DNA from: CAYRNY01 sp964425755
Lineage (GTDB): Bacteria; Chloroflexota; Anaerolineae; Aggregatilineales; Aggregatilineaceae
Direction of reading: 5' to 3'
Assembly: GCA_964425755.1 (NCBI GenBank)
Contig: CAYRNY010000023.1
Span: 1-58,037 of the forward strand
DNA length: 58,037 nucleotides
Notes under the pieces: model-generated
Seen by the model: the letters and a program-made list of their open reading frames with translations, nothing else
Databases searched by the model: none
What the model was told of the DNA's origin: nothing
Shown: piece by piece, positions 17,896 through 26,696 of the stretch
Numbering within the stretch: position 1 is the first letter of the stretch
Layout: the number at the start of each line of letters is the position of its first letter
Position numbers and translations under genes: made by a program

Positions 17896-18585
17896 TCAGC
17901 GCGCGGACCGGTATTTTTGTTCGTACAACGACGCATCGTGGGGTGCGCGGCGATTGGGGCAATCTTCGAGCGGGCACAACTGGCAGCTTTCGAAGGTGTC
18001 TTCCGAGGCGAACAGGATACCGGACACGCTCTTGGTCGGGCGCATCAAGAAGCTGTCGGTGAGCTGCACCCCGATCGCGCTGGCCGGATCGCCCAACACG
18101 TCAAACAAGGCGCGTTGTTCGCTCAGGGGCCAGTCATCCAGCGAGCCGGGATTCATCATGGCTACCCGGCCCGAGTGATAACGCGTGGTGATGTGTTCCC
18201 TAAGCGTGTTGATGGCCGCCTCAAGCGCCTGTTCCATGATCGCATCGGCCCAGAAACGTTCAAGCAGGCCCTCAACCCCGGCAGCCCACGCTTCAAGCTC
18301 GACTCCACACGTCGCGACAAAGACAAACGCCCGGTGGACGCCGTCAAGATTGACGCGCAGCACCCGGCTGGAGAGGGTGACGCCTTCGATCACGACGGCG
18401 TCCTCACCCGCATGGTCTATCAGCCCGACACGGCAGAGCGCTTTGGGCCGGGCAATCGACTGTGCGGTCGCTGCCATGTCGGCCAGCGCGCCGGCGTCGT
18501 CGCTGCCGGGCTTGATGTGCAGGTCGTGCAACAACAGATCAACGTTAAGGTCGAACGGAATAGGGTTAAGCACTACTTCAACCAT
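17896..18585 (-). CDS. B12-dependent methionine-synthase activation-domain-like protein with C-terminal Cys cluster
   Basis: The 229-residue protein matches the activation domain of cobalamin-dependent methionine synthase in its second half (RYHSGRVAMMNPGSL, IGVQLTDSFLMRPTKSVSG); in MetH this domain binds AdoMet and re-methylates oxidised cobalamin. The C-terminus adds CQLCPLEDC, a cluster that could bind a metal or Fe-S centre. It is the last gene of a leftward set after a corrinoid protein and a UroD-family methyltransferase, so its likely job is to reactivate or serve that corrinoid protein. The start at 18585 has AAGG upstream. A 126-base gap precedes it. The domain is fairly clear; the exact role is inferred. 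Confidence 0.75.
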   Translation of the reverse strand: MVEVVLNPIPFDLNVDLLLHDLHIKPGSDDAGALADMAATAQSIARPKALCRVGLIDHAGEDAVVIEGVTLSSRVLRVNLDGVHRAFVFVATCGVELEAWAAGVEGLLERFWADAIMEQALEAAINTLREHITTRYHSGRVAMMNPGSLDDWPLSEQRALFDVLGDPASAIGVQLTDSFLMRPTKSVSGILFASEDTFESCQLCPLEDCPNRRAPHDASLYEQKYRSAR

Positions 18586-18711
18586 GAAGGACCTTGCGCA
18601 CTCAAGCGACGCCCAGCTCAAGTTGCGGCAACTTGAGCTGGTTTCCTCGCCACGGTCGTTAATTGTGCGGGCGATGCACTACGCCGAACCCGCTGTTTTG
18701 GCGTGATGGGC

Positions 18712-19347
18712 TCACACGCCCACCAGTTCTTTCGCCTTGCGCACAGCCGCCGACGCGTCCGGCGAATAACCGTCTGCGCCGATCTCGTCGGCGTAAGCCT
18801 GGGTAACCGGCGCGCCACCGACCATGATCACGACCTGATCGCGCAGGCCCGCCGCTTTGAACGCCTCAACCGTGGTCTTCATGTTGGGCATCGTCGTGGT
18901 GAGCAGGGCCGACATCGCGACAATTTTCGCGCCGTCATTGGCCGCCTCGATGAATTTCTCCGGCGGGACATCAACACCGAGGTCCATAATCTCAAAGCCT
19001 GCACCTTCCAGCATCATCGCGACCAGCGACTTGCCGATATCATGCAGATCGCCCTTCACCGTACCGATCGCCACCTTGCCGATCGGTTCGACGCCTTGAT
19101 CGACCAGGTAAGGCTTGAGCACCTCGAGCGCTGCCGACATGGCCCGCGCGGCGATCAGCATCTCCGGCACGAAGTATTCGCCGTCTTCAAACAACTGGCC
19201 GACTTCCGCCATCGCGCTGATCAACCCGTCGTTGAGAATCGAGCCAGCCGGTACGTTCTCCTCAAGCGCCTGTTCCACTTTGGAAACGACGAGTTTTGCT
19301 TGCCCGTCAATGACGGCCTCACGGATTTCTTGAATGATGTTCGACAT
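18712..19347 (-). CDS. Corrinoid-binding methyl-carrier protein (MtaC/MtbC/MtgC family)
   Basis: The 211-residue protein has the helical cap domain (about 1-85, with FVPEMLIAARAM) and the Rossmann-like B12 domain (about 88-211) with the DxHxxG signature D100-L-H102-D-I-G105; His102 should be the lower cobalt ligand. The SALLTTTM and GGAPV stretches that wrap the corrinoid tail are also present. Such proteins carry a methyl group between a substrate methyltransferase and an acceptor methyltransferase. It lies 39 bases after the UroD-family gene and before the activation-domain gene. GGGAAG precedes the ATG. Confidence 0.92.
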   Translation of the reverse strand: MSNIIQEIREAVIDGQAKLVVSKVEQALEENVPAGSILNDGLISAMAEVGQLFEDGEYFVPEMLIAARAMSAALEVLKPYLVDQGVEPIGKVAIGTVKGDLHDIGKSLVAMMLEGAGFEIMDLGVDVPPEKFIEAANDGAKIVAMSALLTTTMPNMKTTVEAFKAAGLRDQVVIMVGGAPVTQAYADEIGADGYSPDASAAVRKAKELVGV

Positions 19348-19386
19348 GATCTTCCCTTCTATCTGCGTGCTGTTTAACTATCCAGT

Positions 19387-20544
19387 CTAGCTATCATAGG
19401 TGCCATATTCGCGGAACGCCTCATACATCGCGATCAAGTTTTCCGGTGGCACGTTACCCTGTATATTATGCACAGTCGCAAAAACGAAGCCACCATCTTT
19501 CGCCAATGCCTCGATATTGCGCTTCACGTCGTCGCGGACTTCCTGGGGGGTGCCGTCCCCCAGCACGCGCTGTGTATCCACCCCGCCGCCCCAGAAGGTC
19601 AGGTCCTTCCCGAACTCGCGTTTGAGTTCGAAGGGGTCCATCCCGGTGGCGCTGATCTGCACCGGGTTGAGGATATCCACCCCGTTTTCGATCAGATCGG
19701 GGATCACTTTGCGAATCGAGCCGCACGAGTGGAAGAACAGCTTGGCGTCGGTCAGTTCTTTGATGCGCCCAAACAAGTACTTCTGGCGCGGCGTCATCAG
19801 CTTACGGAATGTGCGCGGCGAGAACAACATATCGAACTGGCCGGCGAAATCATCGGCTTCCTGCACCACGTCCACGTACTCGCCAACCATCGGCAGCGCG
19901 ATCTCCCAGTATTGCAGCTTGAGATCGATGACCTTGTCCATCAGGTGGCCGATCAACTCCTGGTTGCCGGCGAGGTCGGCGAAGTAGTCGGTGAAACCGC
20001 GCGTCCAGGCTGTGATCTCCATGAAGCCGGCGGTCAGGCCGCCCAGGATCACCGCCCGGCCACTTTCGGCGACGGCCTTGGCGCGTTCGGCCAGACCTTC
20101 AAACCGTGCCGGATCGGTTGGATCGGGCCAGGGATAGTTGTCGATATCGGCTTTGGTGATCGGGCCGGAGAGGGGATGATCGAACATATCGTAGTACAGG
20201 CCGCCATCTTTAGGCTTGCGCCACCCGATACCGAACTCATCGTAGAAGAAATCGTACCCCGGCATATCGGTCGTGTTGACCTCGATCCTGAATGTGGCGG
20301 ATGAGCGCGGCGAGACATTGGTCACGTCCGTTTCCCACAATTCATGCAGGTCATCGTCAACCACCACGATCTGCTGAAACACGTCCATGATTTTGGGTTC
20401 GACTTCGGGCAAGCCTAACGCCTTCCGCAAGTTGCGATACACGTTGTGATGCATGCTGGTGAGGACCGTGCCCCCCAGGTCAAATGGAATGCGGTCCGGC
20501 TCCTTGTGATCAAGGGCCAGTCGAACACGTTCGCGTGAATTCAT
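19387..20544 (-). CDS. Uroporphyrinogen-decarboxylase-family (MtaA/MtgB-like) corrinoid methyltransferase
   Basis: The 385-residue protein opens with RERVRLALDHKEPDRIPFDL, typical of the UroD superfamily branch that includes corrinoid methyltransferases, and carries FFHSCGSIRKVIPDLIENG (about residues 272-290), where His and Cys are zinc ligands in MtaA/MtbA. It is not haem UroD: the next gene, 39 bases on, encodes a corrinoid carrier. It may demethylate a substrate onto the corrinoid or take the methyl off it; only one such gene is here, so the second methyltransferase must be elsewhere. AAGGAG lies 10 bases before the ATG. It follows a DUF4380 gene by 13 bases in a sugar-transport operon. 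Confidence 0.85.
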   Translation of the reverse strand: MNSRERVRLALDHKEPDRIPFDLGGTVLTSMHHNVYRNLRKALGLPEVEPKIMDVFQQIVVVDDDLHELWETDVTNVSPRSSATFRIEVNTTDMPGYDFFYDEFGIGWRKPKDGGLYYDMFDHPLSGPITKADIDNYPWPDPTDPARFEGLAERAKAVAESGRAVILGGLTAGFMEITAWTRGFTDYFADLAGNQELIGHLMDKVIDLKLQYWEIALPMVGEYVDVVQEADDFAGQFDMLFSPRTFRKLMTPRQKYLFGRIKELTDAKLFFHSCGSIRKVIPDLIENGVDILNPVQISATGMDPFELKREFGKDLTFWGGGVDTQRVLGDGTPQEVRDDVKRNIEALAKDGGFVFATVHNIQGNVPPENLIAMYEAFREYGTYDS

Positions 20545-20557
20545 CGATCGATACTCC

Positions 20558-21847
20558 TTAATTATCTATAAGGTTCAGTTCCGCCAGGTGAGCTTGCCGC
20601 TCGCCAGCGACAACGTGCAGGGTCAGTTGCGCGGCTTGTGGGGGGACTTTGACAATCCGGTCCAGGTAAAGCGTGGTCAACGGATCGACCGGGCCGAGGG
20701 ATTGGATCGTGATCACCGCGCGTTGGGCATCGCGCCACGCGAGTTGCAGCGTGCCCGCATCAAAGACACCCCCCGACGCTGTGATCCGGCTATACCGGTC
20801 CGGCAGTTGTTCTAATGCCAGCGGTGCGGCCAGGCACCCGGCCTCGGTCACATCGATCACCGGCCCCGGGCAGCGGCACGCGCCCCACTCGATGGTAAAC
20901 GCGGTCTTTTCGCCGGGCGGAATGTTCTTAAGTGGGCCGAGCACCTCGGTCTCCATCAGGTAGATCGCGCTGTCCTCATAGTTCAGGTTGCCGACCTCAC
21001 CCGCCCCGATCGTCCAGATTTCGACTGTTGCGCCGTCATCCGGATATTCCGCACCGGGCACAACCGTGAAGCGTTCGGCAAACGCATACCCCGCAGTCGC
21101 ATTAGCAAACGCGATCCATCCCGCCACCGAATCCAGCCCCACCTTGCCGATCTGCCACCGGTACGGCGCTTTGAAAAGCCCTTGTTGTGCATCAACCTGC
21201 CACTGTGGGTTATCCTCTTCCCCGAACATCACGCGGAAACCGCGCGGGAACTTGCTGTCCGGGTTCAGCGGCGTCGTGACGATGCAAGCGGGTTCGTAAG
21301 CCAGTTGCCCGTCTTCCAGTTGCCGCTCTGCGCGGAGCTGGACCACGTCCCATATGCTCCACCGGATGGGGCGTCCGGTTGTGTTCGTAAAGCTCAGGTC
21401 GGCGCGAACCCGGCTGCTCTGCGGATAGAGCGTGAACTGCCGCGTGATCTGAACACCGGTGCGCGGGTCGGGCGGGCTGGTCATCGCGATCAGTGCGCGG
21501 TCATCTTGCGCCGCCAGCATATCGAGCGTGTAACGCCCGGTGTCCAGAACGGGATCGGGCGGGCCGTGCCATTGCTGGTCATTGTCCCACCCCTGCGGCG
21601 CGGGCCATGTTTTGTCCCCGCCGTAGTTCTTCCACGCTGCCAGCGTGCCATCGCCTTGATTCTCTTCGGGCGTGAAGAGTTTCCCCGCCAGATCGGGATC
21701 AACGAACAGGTACGGATAGGGGCCGAGGTCATAGGCCATGATCCGCCCGCCGATATCAGGCACAGCGACAAGCCGCACAAACGCATTCTCAAGAAAACAA
21801 GCACGCCAGCCGCGAAAGGTGTCGCGGCGCACTGAACAATCGCTCAT
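20558..21847 (-). CDS. DUF4380-like protein (aldose-epimerase-like beta fold)
   Basis: The 429-residue protein is rich in beta-strand-like stretches, starts with FLENAFVRLVAVPDIGGRI and keeps YGGDKTWPAPQGW. Both are typical of DUF4380 proteins and related galactose-mutarotase-like folds (N-x-x-V-x-x-x-x-x-x-x-G-G-R-I). These folds bind sugars, so a mutarotase, sugar-binding or lyase-like role is likely, but no catalysis has been shown from sequence alone. Its ATG overlaps the stop of the ABC ATPase gene as ATGA, indicating coupling to sugar import, and the methyltransferase gene follows after 13 bases. No signal peptide is seen, so it is cytosolic. Confidence 0.7.
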   Translation of the reverse strand: MSDCSVRRDTFRGWRACFLENAFVRLVAVPDIGGRIMAYDLGPYPYLFVDPDLAGKLFTPEENQGDGTLAAWKNYGGDKTWPAPQGWDNDQQWHGPPDPVLDTGRYTLDMLAAQDDRALIAMTSPPDPRTGVQITRQFTLYPQSSRVRADLSFTNTTGRPIRWSIWDVVQLRAERQLEDGQLAYEPACIVTTPLNPDSKFPRGFRVMFGEEDNPQWQVDAQQGLFKAPYRWQIGKVGLDSVAGWIAFANATAGYAFAERFTVVPGAEYPDDGATVEIWTIGAGEVGNLNYEDSAIYLMETEVLGPLKNIPPGEKTAFTIEWGACRCPGPVIDVTEAGCLAAPLALEQLPDRYSRITASGGVFDAGTLQLAWRDAQRAVITIQSLGPVDPLTTLYLDRIVKVPPQAAQLTLHVVAGERQAHLAELNLIDN

Positions 21848-23373
21848 GATGTCTTTTCCAATTGGGTTTGACCGGCGAATTGATCCTCAATCCCGGTTGC
21901 GTAAGCCATCAGGCTTTCTTCGTCGGCGTCGTCACGGTCGAGGATCGCCGTGACGCGTCCCTCGTGCATCACGACGATCCGGTGCGCCAGCATCAGGATT
22001 TCCGGCAGTTCGGAGGAGATCAAGATGATGCCGCGGCTTTGCCGGGCCAGGCGGCGGATCAATTCGTAGATCTCAGCCTTCGCGCCGACGTCCACGCCAT
22101 GTGTCGGCTCGTCCAGAATAAGCAACTGGGGATCGGTAGCCAGCCAGCGCCCCAGGATCGTTTTCTGCTGGTTGCCGCCGCTTAAGCTGCTCACTGGTTC
22201 GTCAATCGAGGCGAGACGAATATCCAGGTCTTTTACAAAGGTTTTGACGGTTTTACGTTCCTGGCCCATGCGAATCAGTGTGCGACCGGTAGCCAAGCGG
22301 GGCAGCTTCGCCATTGAGACGTTATGCAAGACCGACATGCCCATGAACAGGCTCTGCACTTTGCGGTCCTCCGGCACCATCGCGATGCCTGCCCGGATCG
22401 CGCCGCGTGGCGACTTGAAGCGCACAACCCGGTCGTCGAAAACGATCTCCCCGGAACTGTACCGGTCCGCGCCGAAAATGGCCCGCGCAACCTCGCTGCG
22501 CCCCGCGCCCACCAGCCCTGAGAACCCGACGATCTCACCCTGTTTCACGTCAAAACTCACGTCGCGGAAGTTCTTGCCGGTCAGGTTGCGCACCTGGAGG
22601 ATGACGCGATCGGTCTTGGGCGGGAGGCTGCTGGCATCGCGATTGATCTCGCGTCCCACCATCATCGTGATGATCCGCTCTTCGGTCGCGTCTGCCGCGT
22701 CCAGCGTGCCGACATAATGCCCGTCACGAAAGACCGTGATCCGGTCTGAGATGCGCAGTACCTCTTCGATCTTGTGCGACACGTAAATGATGGCGATCCC
22801 CTGGGCCTGCAGCGTTTCGATCACCTTGAACAGGTGCTCGGTCTCGCTCTGTGAAAGGGACGAGTTCGGCTCGTCCATGATGATCAGCTTGGCATTGTCC
22901 GACAACGCCCGCGCGATCTCAATCAATTGCCGCTGCGAGATGGACAGGTCACGCACCGTCGCATACGGATCGACACGCATGGCAACGCGATCCATCGCTT
23001 CATAGGCGCGGCGTTCCAACGCGCGCCAGTTCAGCAACCCGCCGAACACGCCTTGCATGCGGCCCATGAATAAATTTTCGATCACGCTCAGCGAGGGCAT
23101 GACGGTCAGTTCCTGGTGGATGATGGCGATCCCGGCTTCATGGGCCTCAATCGGGCGGTTGAAGCGCACCTCTTGCCCCTCGAATACAATGCGCCCTTCG
23201 TCACGCGGGACGATACCGCCCAATACCTTCACCAGCGTGGACTTTCCAGCACCATTTTCGCCAACCAGCGCGTGGACTTCGCCGTAATTAAGGTCAAAGC
23301 GGACCTTGTTTAGTGCCCGGACACCGCCGTAACGTTTGGAAACGTTTTCCACCTGAAGAATTTGTTCTGCCAT
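21844..23373 (-). CDS. Sugar ABC transporter ATP-binding protein (RbsA/MglA/XylG family)
   Basis: The 509-residue protein has two fused ABC domains. The first has Walker A GENGAGKST (38-46) and a degenerate signature LSISQRQLIEIARALS; the second has the reduced P-loop GLVGAGRSEVARAIFG, signature SSLSGGNQQKTILGRWL and Walker B LLILDEPTHGVDVG. This fused form is typical of the CUT2 importers for ribose, xylose, arabinose or galactose. The permease and binding-protein genes precede it. It ends with an ATGA overlap into the DUF4380 gene. AAGG lies upstream of the ATG. The sugar cannot be read from the ATPase. Confidence 0.93.
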   Translation of the reverse strand: MAEQILQVENVSKRYGGVRALNKVRFDLNYGEVHALVGENGAGKSTLVKVLGGIVPRDEGRIVFEGQEVRFNRPIEAHEAGIAIIHQELTVMPSLSVIENLFMGRMQGVFGGLLNWRALERRAYEAMDRVAMRVDPYATVRDLSISQRQLIEIARALSDNAKLIIMDEPNSSLSQSETEHLFKVIETLQAQGIAIIYVSHKIEEVLRISDRITVFRDGHYVGTLDAADATEERIITMMVGREINRDASSLPPKTDRVILQVRNLTGKNFRDVSFDVKQGEIVGFSGLVGAGRSEVARAIFGADRYSSGEIVFDDRVVRFKSPRGAIRAGIAMVPEDRKVQSLFMGMSVLHNVSMAKLPRLATGRTLIRMGQERKTVKTFVKDLDIRLASIDEPVSSLSGGNQQKTILGRWLATDPQLLILDEPTHGVDVGAKAEIYELIRRLARQSRGIILISSELPEILMLAHRIVVMHEGRVTAILDRDDADEESLMAYATGIEDQFAGQTQLEKTS

Positions 23374-23439
23374 GCTGTACAGCCTTTTAACGTGCTAAAA
23401 CACCTCAACCGGTAATCGCGCAAATCCTGGTTAAGAAAG

Positions 23440-23471
23440 GGGTGGGGCTGTGTCGTTGAACAACCCCACCC
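23440..23471 (-). repeat. Intergenic stem-loop after the binding-protein gene
   Basis: GGGTGGGG (23440-23447) pairs with CCCCACCC (23464-23471), 17 bases after the stop of the binding-protein gene and before the ATPase gene. No T-tract follows on the minus strand. Such hairpins often protect the binding-protein part of ABC operon mRNA and lower expression of downstream genes. Confidence 0.6.
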
Positions 23472-23487
23472 GTCCTGATCGTTTGTC

Positions 23488-25491
23488 TTACGGGGTCCAG
23501 AACTGGTCGATGTTGTCAGCCGTCACGACCGATGCGTCAGTAACCAGACGCGCGCACGGCGGCACATCACCGGCCACCAGGTAGTTGAACAGCCGCACCG
23601 CCGGGTCGTGCCCCTGCGCGAACGGGTTCTGTCCGATGGTGGCGTAGATCACGCCGTCCTGCACGTACTGCATGGTCTCGTCCACGAAGTCGAACGACAC
23701 GACCCACACGTCACCGGTCTTGCCTGCATCGGCCACCGCACGCGCCGCCCCGAAGGGGCCGCCCGCCGTGACGTAGATCCCGGCCAGGTCGGGGTTCGCC
23801 AGCATCATGTCCTGCGCCTGGGTGAAGGCTGTGTCGGCCTGGTCCAGGTTCTCAACCTCGGCCACGATCTCGATGCCAGGGTATTCGGCTGCGATTGTGT
23901 CGACAAAGCCCAGCCGCCGCAGTTCGTGCGCTTCAACGGCAAAGAACCCGGTGATGATGCCCACCTTGCCCTCACCACCGATGGCGTCCGCCATCGCGTG
24001 CGCGGCAGTCTGACCTTGCAGGTACAGGTCCGCCCCGACGAAGAACAGCCGCTCGTTCTCAGCGTCCGTCTCCGAGTTGAACGTCGCCACCGGGATGCCG
24101 GCATCCACCGCCGTGTTGATGAACGGCACCAGCCCCGCATCGCCCGCGATCGTCGCGATCGCGTCGTATTCCTGGGCTACCGCCGCTTCCAACCCGCCGC
24201 TGAAATCATCCGCCGTGTGGGTGTCGCCCGGCACGATCCAGTCCACCGTGGTGTTATACGCCGCCAGCTCTTCCGCCGCCGCCTGCGTGCCTTCCTTCAC
24301 CGGAATCCAGAACGGGTTGTTCTCCAACCCCAGCACCGCGATCCGCAGCGGCTCTTCCGGCATCACGTCCAGCGGCAGCACGCTGCCCTCGTCAGGCGAC
24401 TGGCACTGTGAGTCAAACCAGCCTTCTTCACCCGGCATGGGGGCAGGTTCCGCTGCCACCAGACCTTCAGGGGTCCAGAACTGGTCGATGTTGTCAGCCG
24501 TTACGACAGCCGCGTCAGTAACCAGACGCGCGCACGGCGGCACATCACCGGCCACCAGGTAGTTGAACAGCCGCACCGCCGGGTCGTGCCCCTGCGCGAA
24601 CGGGTTCTGTCCGATGGTGGCGTAGATCACGCCGTCCTGCACGTACTGCATGGTCTCGTCCACGAAGTCGAACGACACGACCCACACGTCACCGGTCTTG
24701 CCTGCATCGGCCACCGCACGCGCCGCCCCGAAGGGGCCGCCCGCCGTGACGTAGATCCCGGCCAGGTCGGGGTTCGCCAGCATCATGTCCTGCGCCTGGG
24801 TGAAGGCTGTGTCGGCCTGGTCCAGGTTCTCAACCTCGGCCACGATCTCGATGCCAGGGTATTCGGCTGCGATTGTGTCGACAAAGCCCAGCCGCCGCAG
24901 TTCGTGCGCTTCAACGGCAAAGAACCCGGTGATGATGCCCACCTTGCCCTCACCACCGATGGCGTCCGCCATCGCGTGCGCGGCAGTCTGACCTTGCAGG
25001 TACAGGTCCGCCCCGACGAAGAACAGCCGCTCGTTCTCAGCGTCCGTCTCCGAGTTGAACGTCGCCACCGGGATGCCGGCATCCACCGCCGTGTTGATGA
25101 ACGGCACCAGCCCCGCATCGCCCGCGATCGTCGCGATCGCGTCGTATTCCTGGGCTACCGCCGCTTCCAACCCGCCGCTGAAATCATCCGCCGTGTGGGT
25201 GTCGCCCGGCACGATCCAGTCCACCGTGGTGTTATACGCCGCCAGCTCTTCCGCCGCCGCCTGCGTGCCTTCCTTCACCGGAATCCAGAACGGGTTGTTC
25301 TCCAGCCCCAGCACCGCGATCCGCAGCGGCTCTTCCGGCATCACGTCCAGCGGCTTAACACGCCCTTCATCGGGCATCTGGCACTGCGAGTCAAACGGCG
25401 GGGCAGGACGCATTTCGCCATCCTGCGCCATGACCGGGGGGATCAAAGACAGCAATACAGCGACAATCAGCAAACCTTTGAGGAATTTCAT
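23488..25491 (-). CDS. Sugar ABC substrate-binding protein with two fused, nearly identical RbsB-like domains
   Basis: The 667-residue protein has a signal peptide (MKFLKGLLIVAVLLSLIPPV, cleavage near AQDG) and two copies of a periplasmic-binding-protein type 1 domain (about 35-345 and 360-667). Each has RIAVLGLENNPFWIPVKEG, GDTHTADDFSGG, IATIAGDAG and a VSFDFVDE stretch, as in CUT2 sugar-binding proteins. The copies are offset by exactly 978 bases, with the central part of about 790 bases identical. Usual family members have one domain of about 300-330 residues. A fused pair could double local binding capacity, or could be an assembly collapse or recent duplication. GGAGAG lies upstream of the ATG. 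It lies between the permease and ATPase genes. Confidence 0.88.
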   Translation of the reverse strand: MKFLKGLLIVAVLLSLIPPVMAQDGEMRPAPPFDSQCQMPDEGRVKPLDVMPEEPLRIAVLGLENNPFWIPVKEGTQAAAEELAAYNTTVDWIVPGDTHTADDFSGGLEAAVAQEYDAIATIAGDAGLVPFINTAVDAGIPVATFNSETDAENERLFFVGADLYLQGQTAAHAMADAIGGEGKVGIITGFFAVEAHELRRLGFVDTIAAEYPGIEIVAEVENLDQADTAFTQAQDMMLANPDLAGIYVTAGGPFGAARAVADAGKTGDVWVVSFDFVDETMQYVQDGVIYATIGQNPFAQGHDPAVRLFNYLVAGDVPPCARLVTDAAVVTADNIDQFWTPEGLVAAEPAPMPGEEGWFDSQCQSPDEGSVLPLDVMPEEPLRIAVLGLENNPFWIPVKEGTQAAAEELAAYNTTVDWIVPGDTHTADDFSGGLEAAVAQEYDAIATIAGDAGLVPFINTAVDAGIPVATFNSETDAENERLFFVGADLYLQGQTAAHAMADAIGGEGKVGIITGFFAVEAHELRRLGFVDTIAAEYPGIEIVAEVENLDQADTAFTQAQDMMLANPDLAGIYVTAGGPFGAARAVADAGKTGDVWVVSFDFVDETMQYVQDGVIYATIGQNPFAQGHDPAVRLFNYLVAGDVPPCARLVTDASVVTADNIDQFWTP
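23492..25447 (-). repeat. In-frame tandem duplication, unit 978 bases
   Basis: Copy one (23492-24469) and copy two (24470-25447) are head-to-tail inside the binding-protein gene. By direct reading they are identical from about 23534 to 24325 (and 24512 to 25303), then differ by one base near 24326/25304 and at several positions near both ends of the unit. Identity at synonymous sites implies a recent duplication or gene conversion. Confidence 0.9.
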
Positions 25492-25592
25492 TGGCTATTC
25501 TCTCCAGAAACTCGTTTTATCGAAAAAGTGTCTAGCATGGGTCTATATTGCTTTCGTGCGCGCCTCCTTTCTCTTCTCCGGTCGATCGGAAG

Positions 25593-26630
25593 TCATCGCC
25601 TGCGTCGGCGGAGTTGATCAATCGCGACAGCAGCGATGATGACACTGCCAATCGTGATCGTCTGCATATAGCTTTCGAAGTGCAGCAGCACAAAGGCATT
25701 GCGCAGCACGGCCATGATCGCCGCGCCGATGATCGCGCCGACGATCGACCCTTCGCCGCCCATCAAGCTGGCACCGCCGATCACCACTGCCGCGATCACG
25801 TCCAGTTCCACGCCCTGCCCGGCGTTGGTGGCCGATGTCGCCAGCAACCCTGCCGTGATGATGCCTGCAAAAGCAGCGAGAAGGCCCGTGATGGTGTAGA
25901 CGAAAATCTTCACCATATCGACCGGGACGCCGGACAGGCGCGCCGCCGTTTCGTTTGCGCCGACAGAGTAAATCTGCCGCCCCAGGACGGTGTAGCGCAT
26001 GAACAGGCTGAAGAAGATCACCAGCACGAACATCTCGATCACGGGAAACGGAATCCGGTCTACGATGGGCACGTTTTCGATGTACCCCGCCCCCAGGAAG
26101 TTTACGTCCTCATTGCGCATGGGGATGTTGCTGGCGACGGTCCCCTTGAGGTTTGACGCCAGGTAAAGCGTCAAACCTCGTCCAATACTTAACATGCCCA
26201 GCGTGGTGATGAACGGGTTCACGCCGATCTTCGTGATGATCAAACCGTTGATCAACCCCAGCATCGCGCCGAAGGCAAGCCCGCCCGCCACCGCGACCCA
26301 GGGAGAGGCCGTCTCGGTAAACATCAGACGCGCCGCAAACATCGCGGAGGCCGCCAGCACCGACCCTACCGACAGGTCGATCCCGGCGGTGACGATGATC
26401 ATGGTCATGCCGATCGACATAATGCCAACAGTTGACATGCTGCGCAGCACGTTCATCAGGTTCTGCGCACGGAAGAAATACGGCGTCTCACTGCTGACGT
26501 AGAGCACCAGCAAGATCAACGCCAGCAGCACGCCCATTTCGCGCGCGCGGATCACGCGCAGCAGAAAACCGGCTGGACCTCTCAGTTTTGCGGGGGTGTG
26601 GGGAGCAGCTTTTGCGTCAGTTTGAGCCAT
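25593..26630 (-). CDS. Sugar ABC transporter permease (RbsC/CUT2 family)
   Basis: The 345-residue membrane protein has about nine hydrophobic segments and the CUT2 permease landmarks MTMIIVTAGIDLSVGS, ITKIGVNPFITTLGM, YSVGANETAARLSGVPV and GGASLMGGEGS. It forms the transmembrane channel for the binding protein and ATPase encoded next. The ATG at 26630 is preceded by GGAG 9 bases upstream; a TTG five codons further up is not needed. Only one permease gene is present, as usual for CUT2 systems that homodimerise. It follows the GntR regulator gene by 66 bases. Confidence 0.93.
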   Translation of the reverse strand: MAQTDAKAAPHTPAKLRGPAGFLLRVIRAREMGVLLALILLVLYVSSETPYFFRAQNLMNVLRSMSTVGIMSIGMTMIIVTAGIDLSVGSVLAASAMFAARLMFTETASPWVAVAGGLAFGAMLGLINGLIITKIGVNPFITTLGMLSIGRGLTLYLASNLKGTVASNIPMRNEDVNFLGAGYIENVPIVDRIPFPVIEMFVLVIFFSLFMRYTVLGRQIYSVGANETAARLSGVPVDMVKIFVYTITGLLAAFAGIITAGLLATSATNAGQGVELDVIAAVVIGGASLMGGEGSIVGAIIGAAIMAVLRNAFVLLHFESYMQTITIGSVIIAAVAIDQLRRRRR

Positions 26631-26696
26631 CCTGAACTTCTCCAAAGACTTTTGATCTGTGATTCGACCGTTGAGACCTTCGCTGACATTGGCTTC

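Noticed and set aside
18586..18711. Possible cobalamin riboswitch in the corrinoid operon
   Set aside because: Neither this gap nor the operon leader (27351-27450) shows a B12-box-like sequence or is long enough for the element.
19387..20544. Haem-biosynthetic uroporphyrinogen decarboxylase (hemE)
   Set aside because: The H-x-C zinc motif and the adjacent corrinoid carrier point to the methyltransferase branch, and no haem genes are nearby.
23608..25617. Long repeated antisense open frames opposite the binding-protein gene
   Set aside because: They are identical only because the sense gene is duplicated; the products are His/Arg-rich shadow translations typical of GC-rich DNA.
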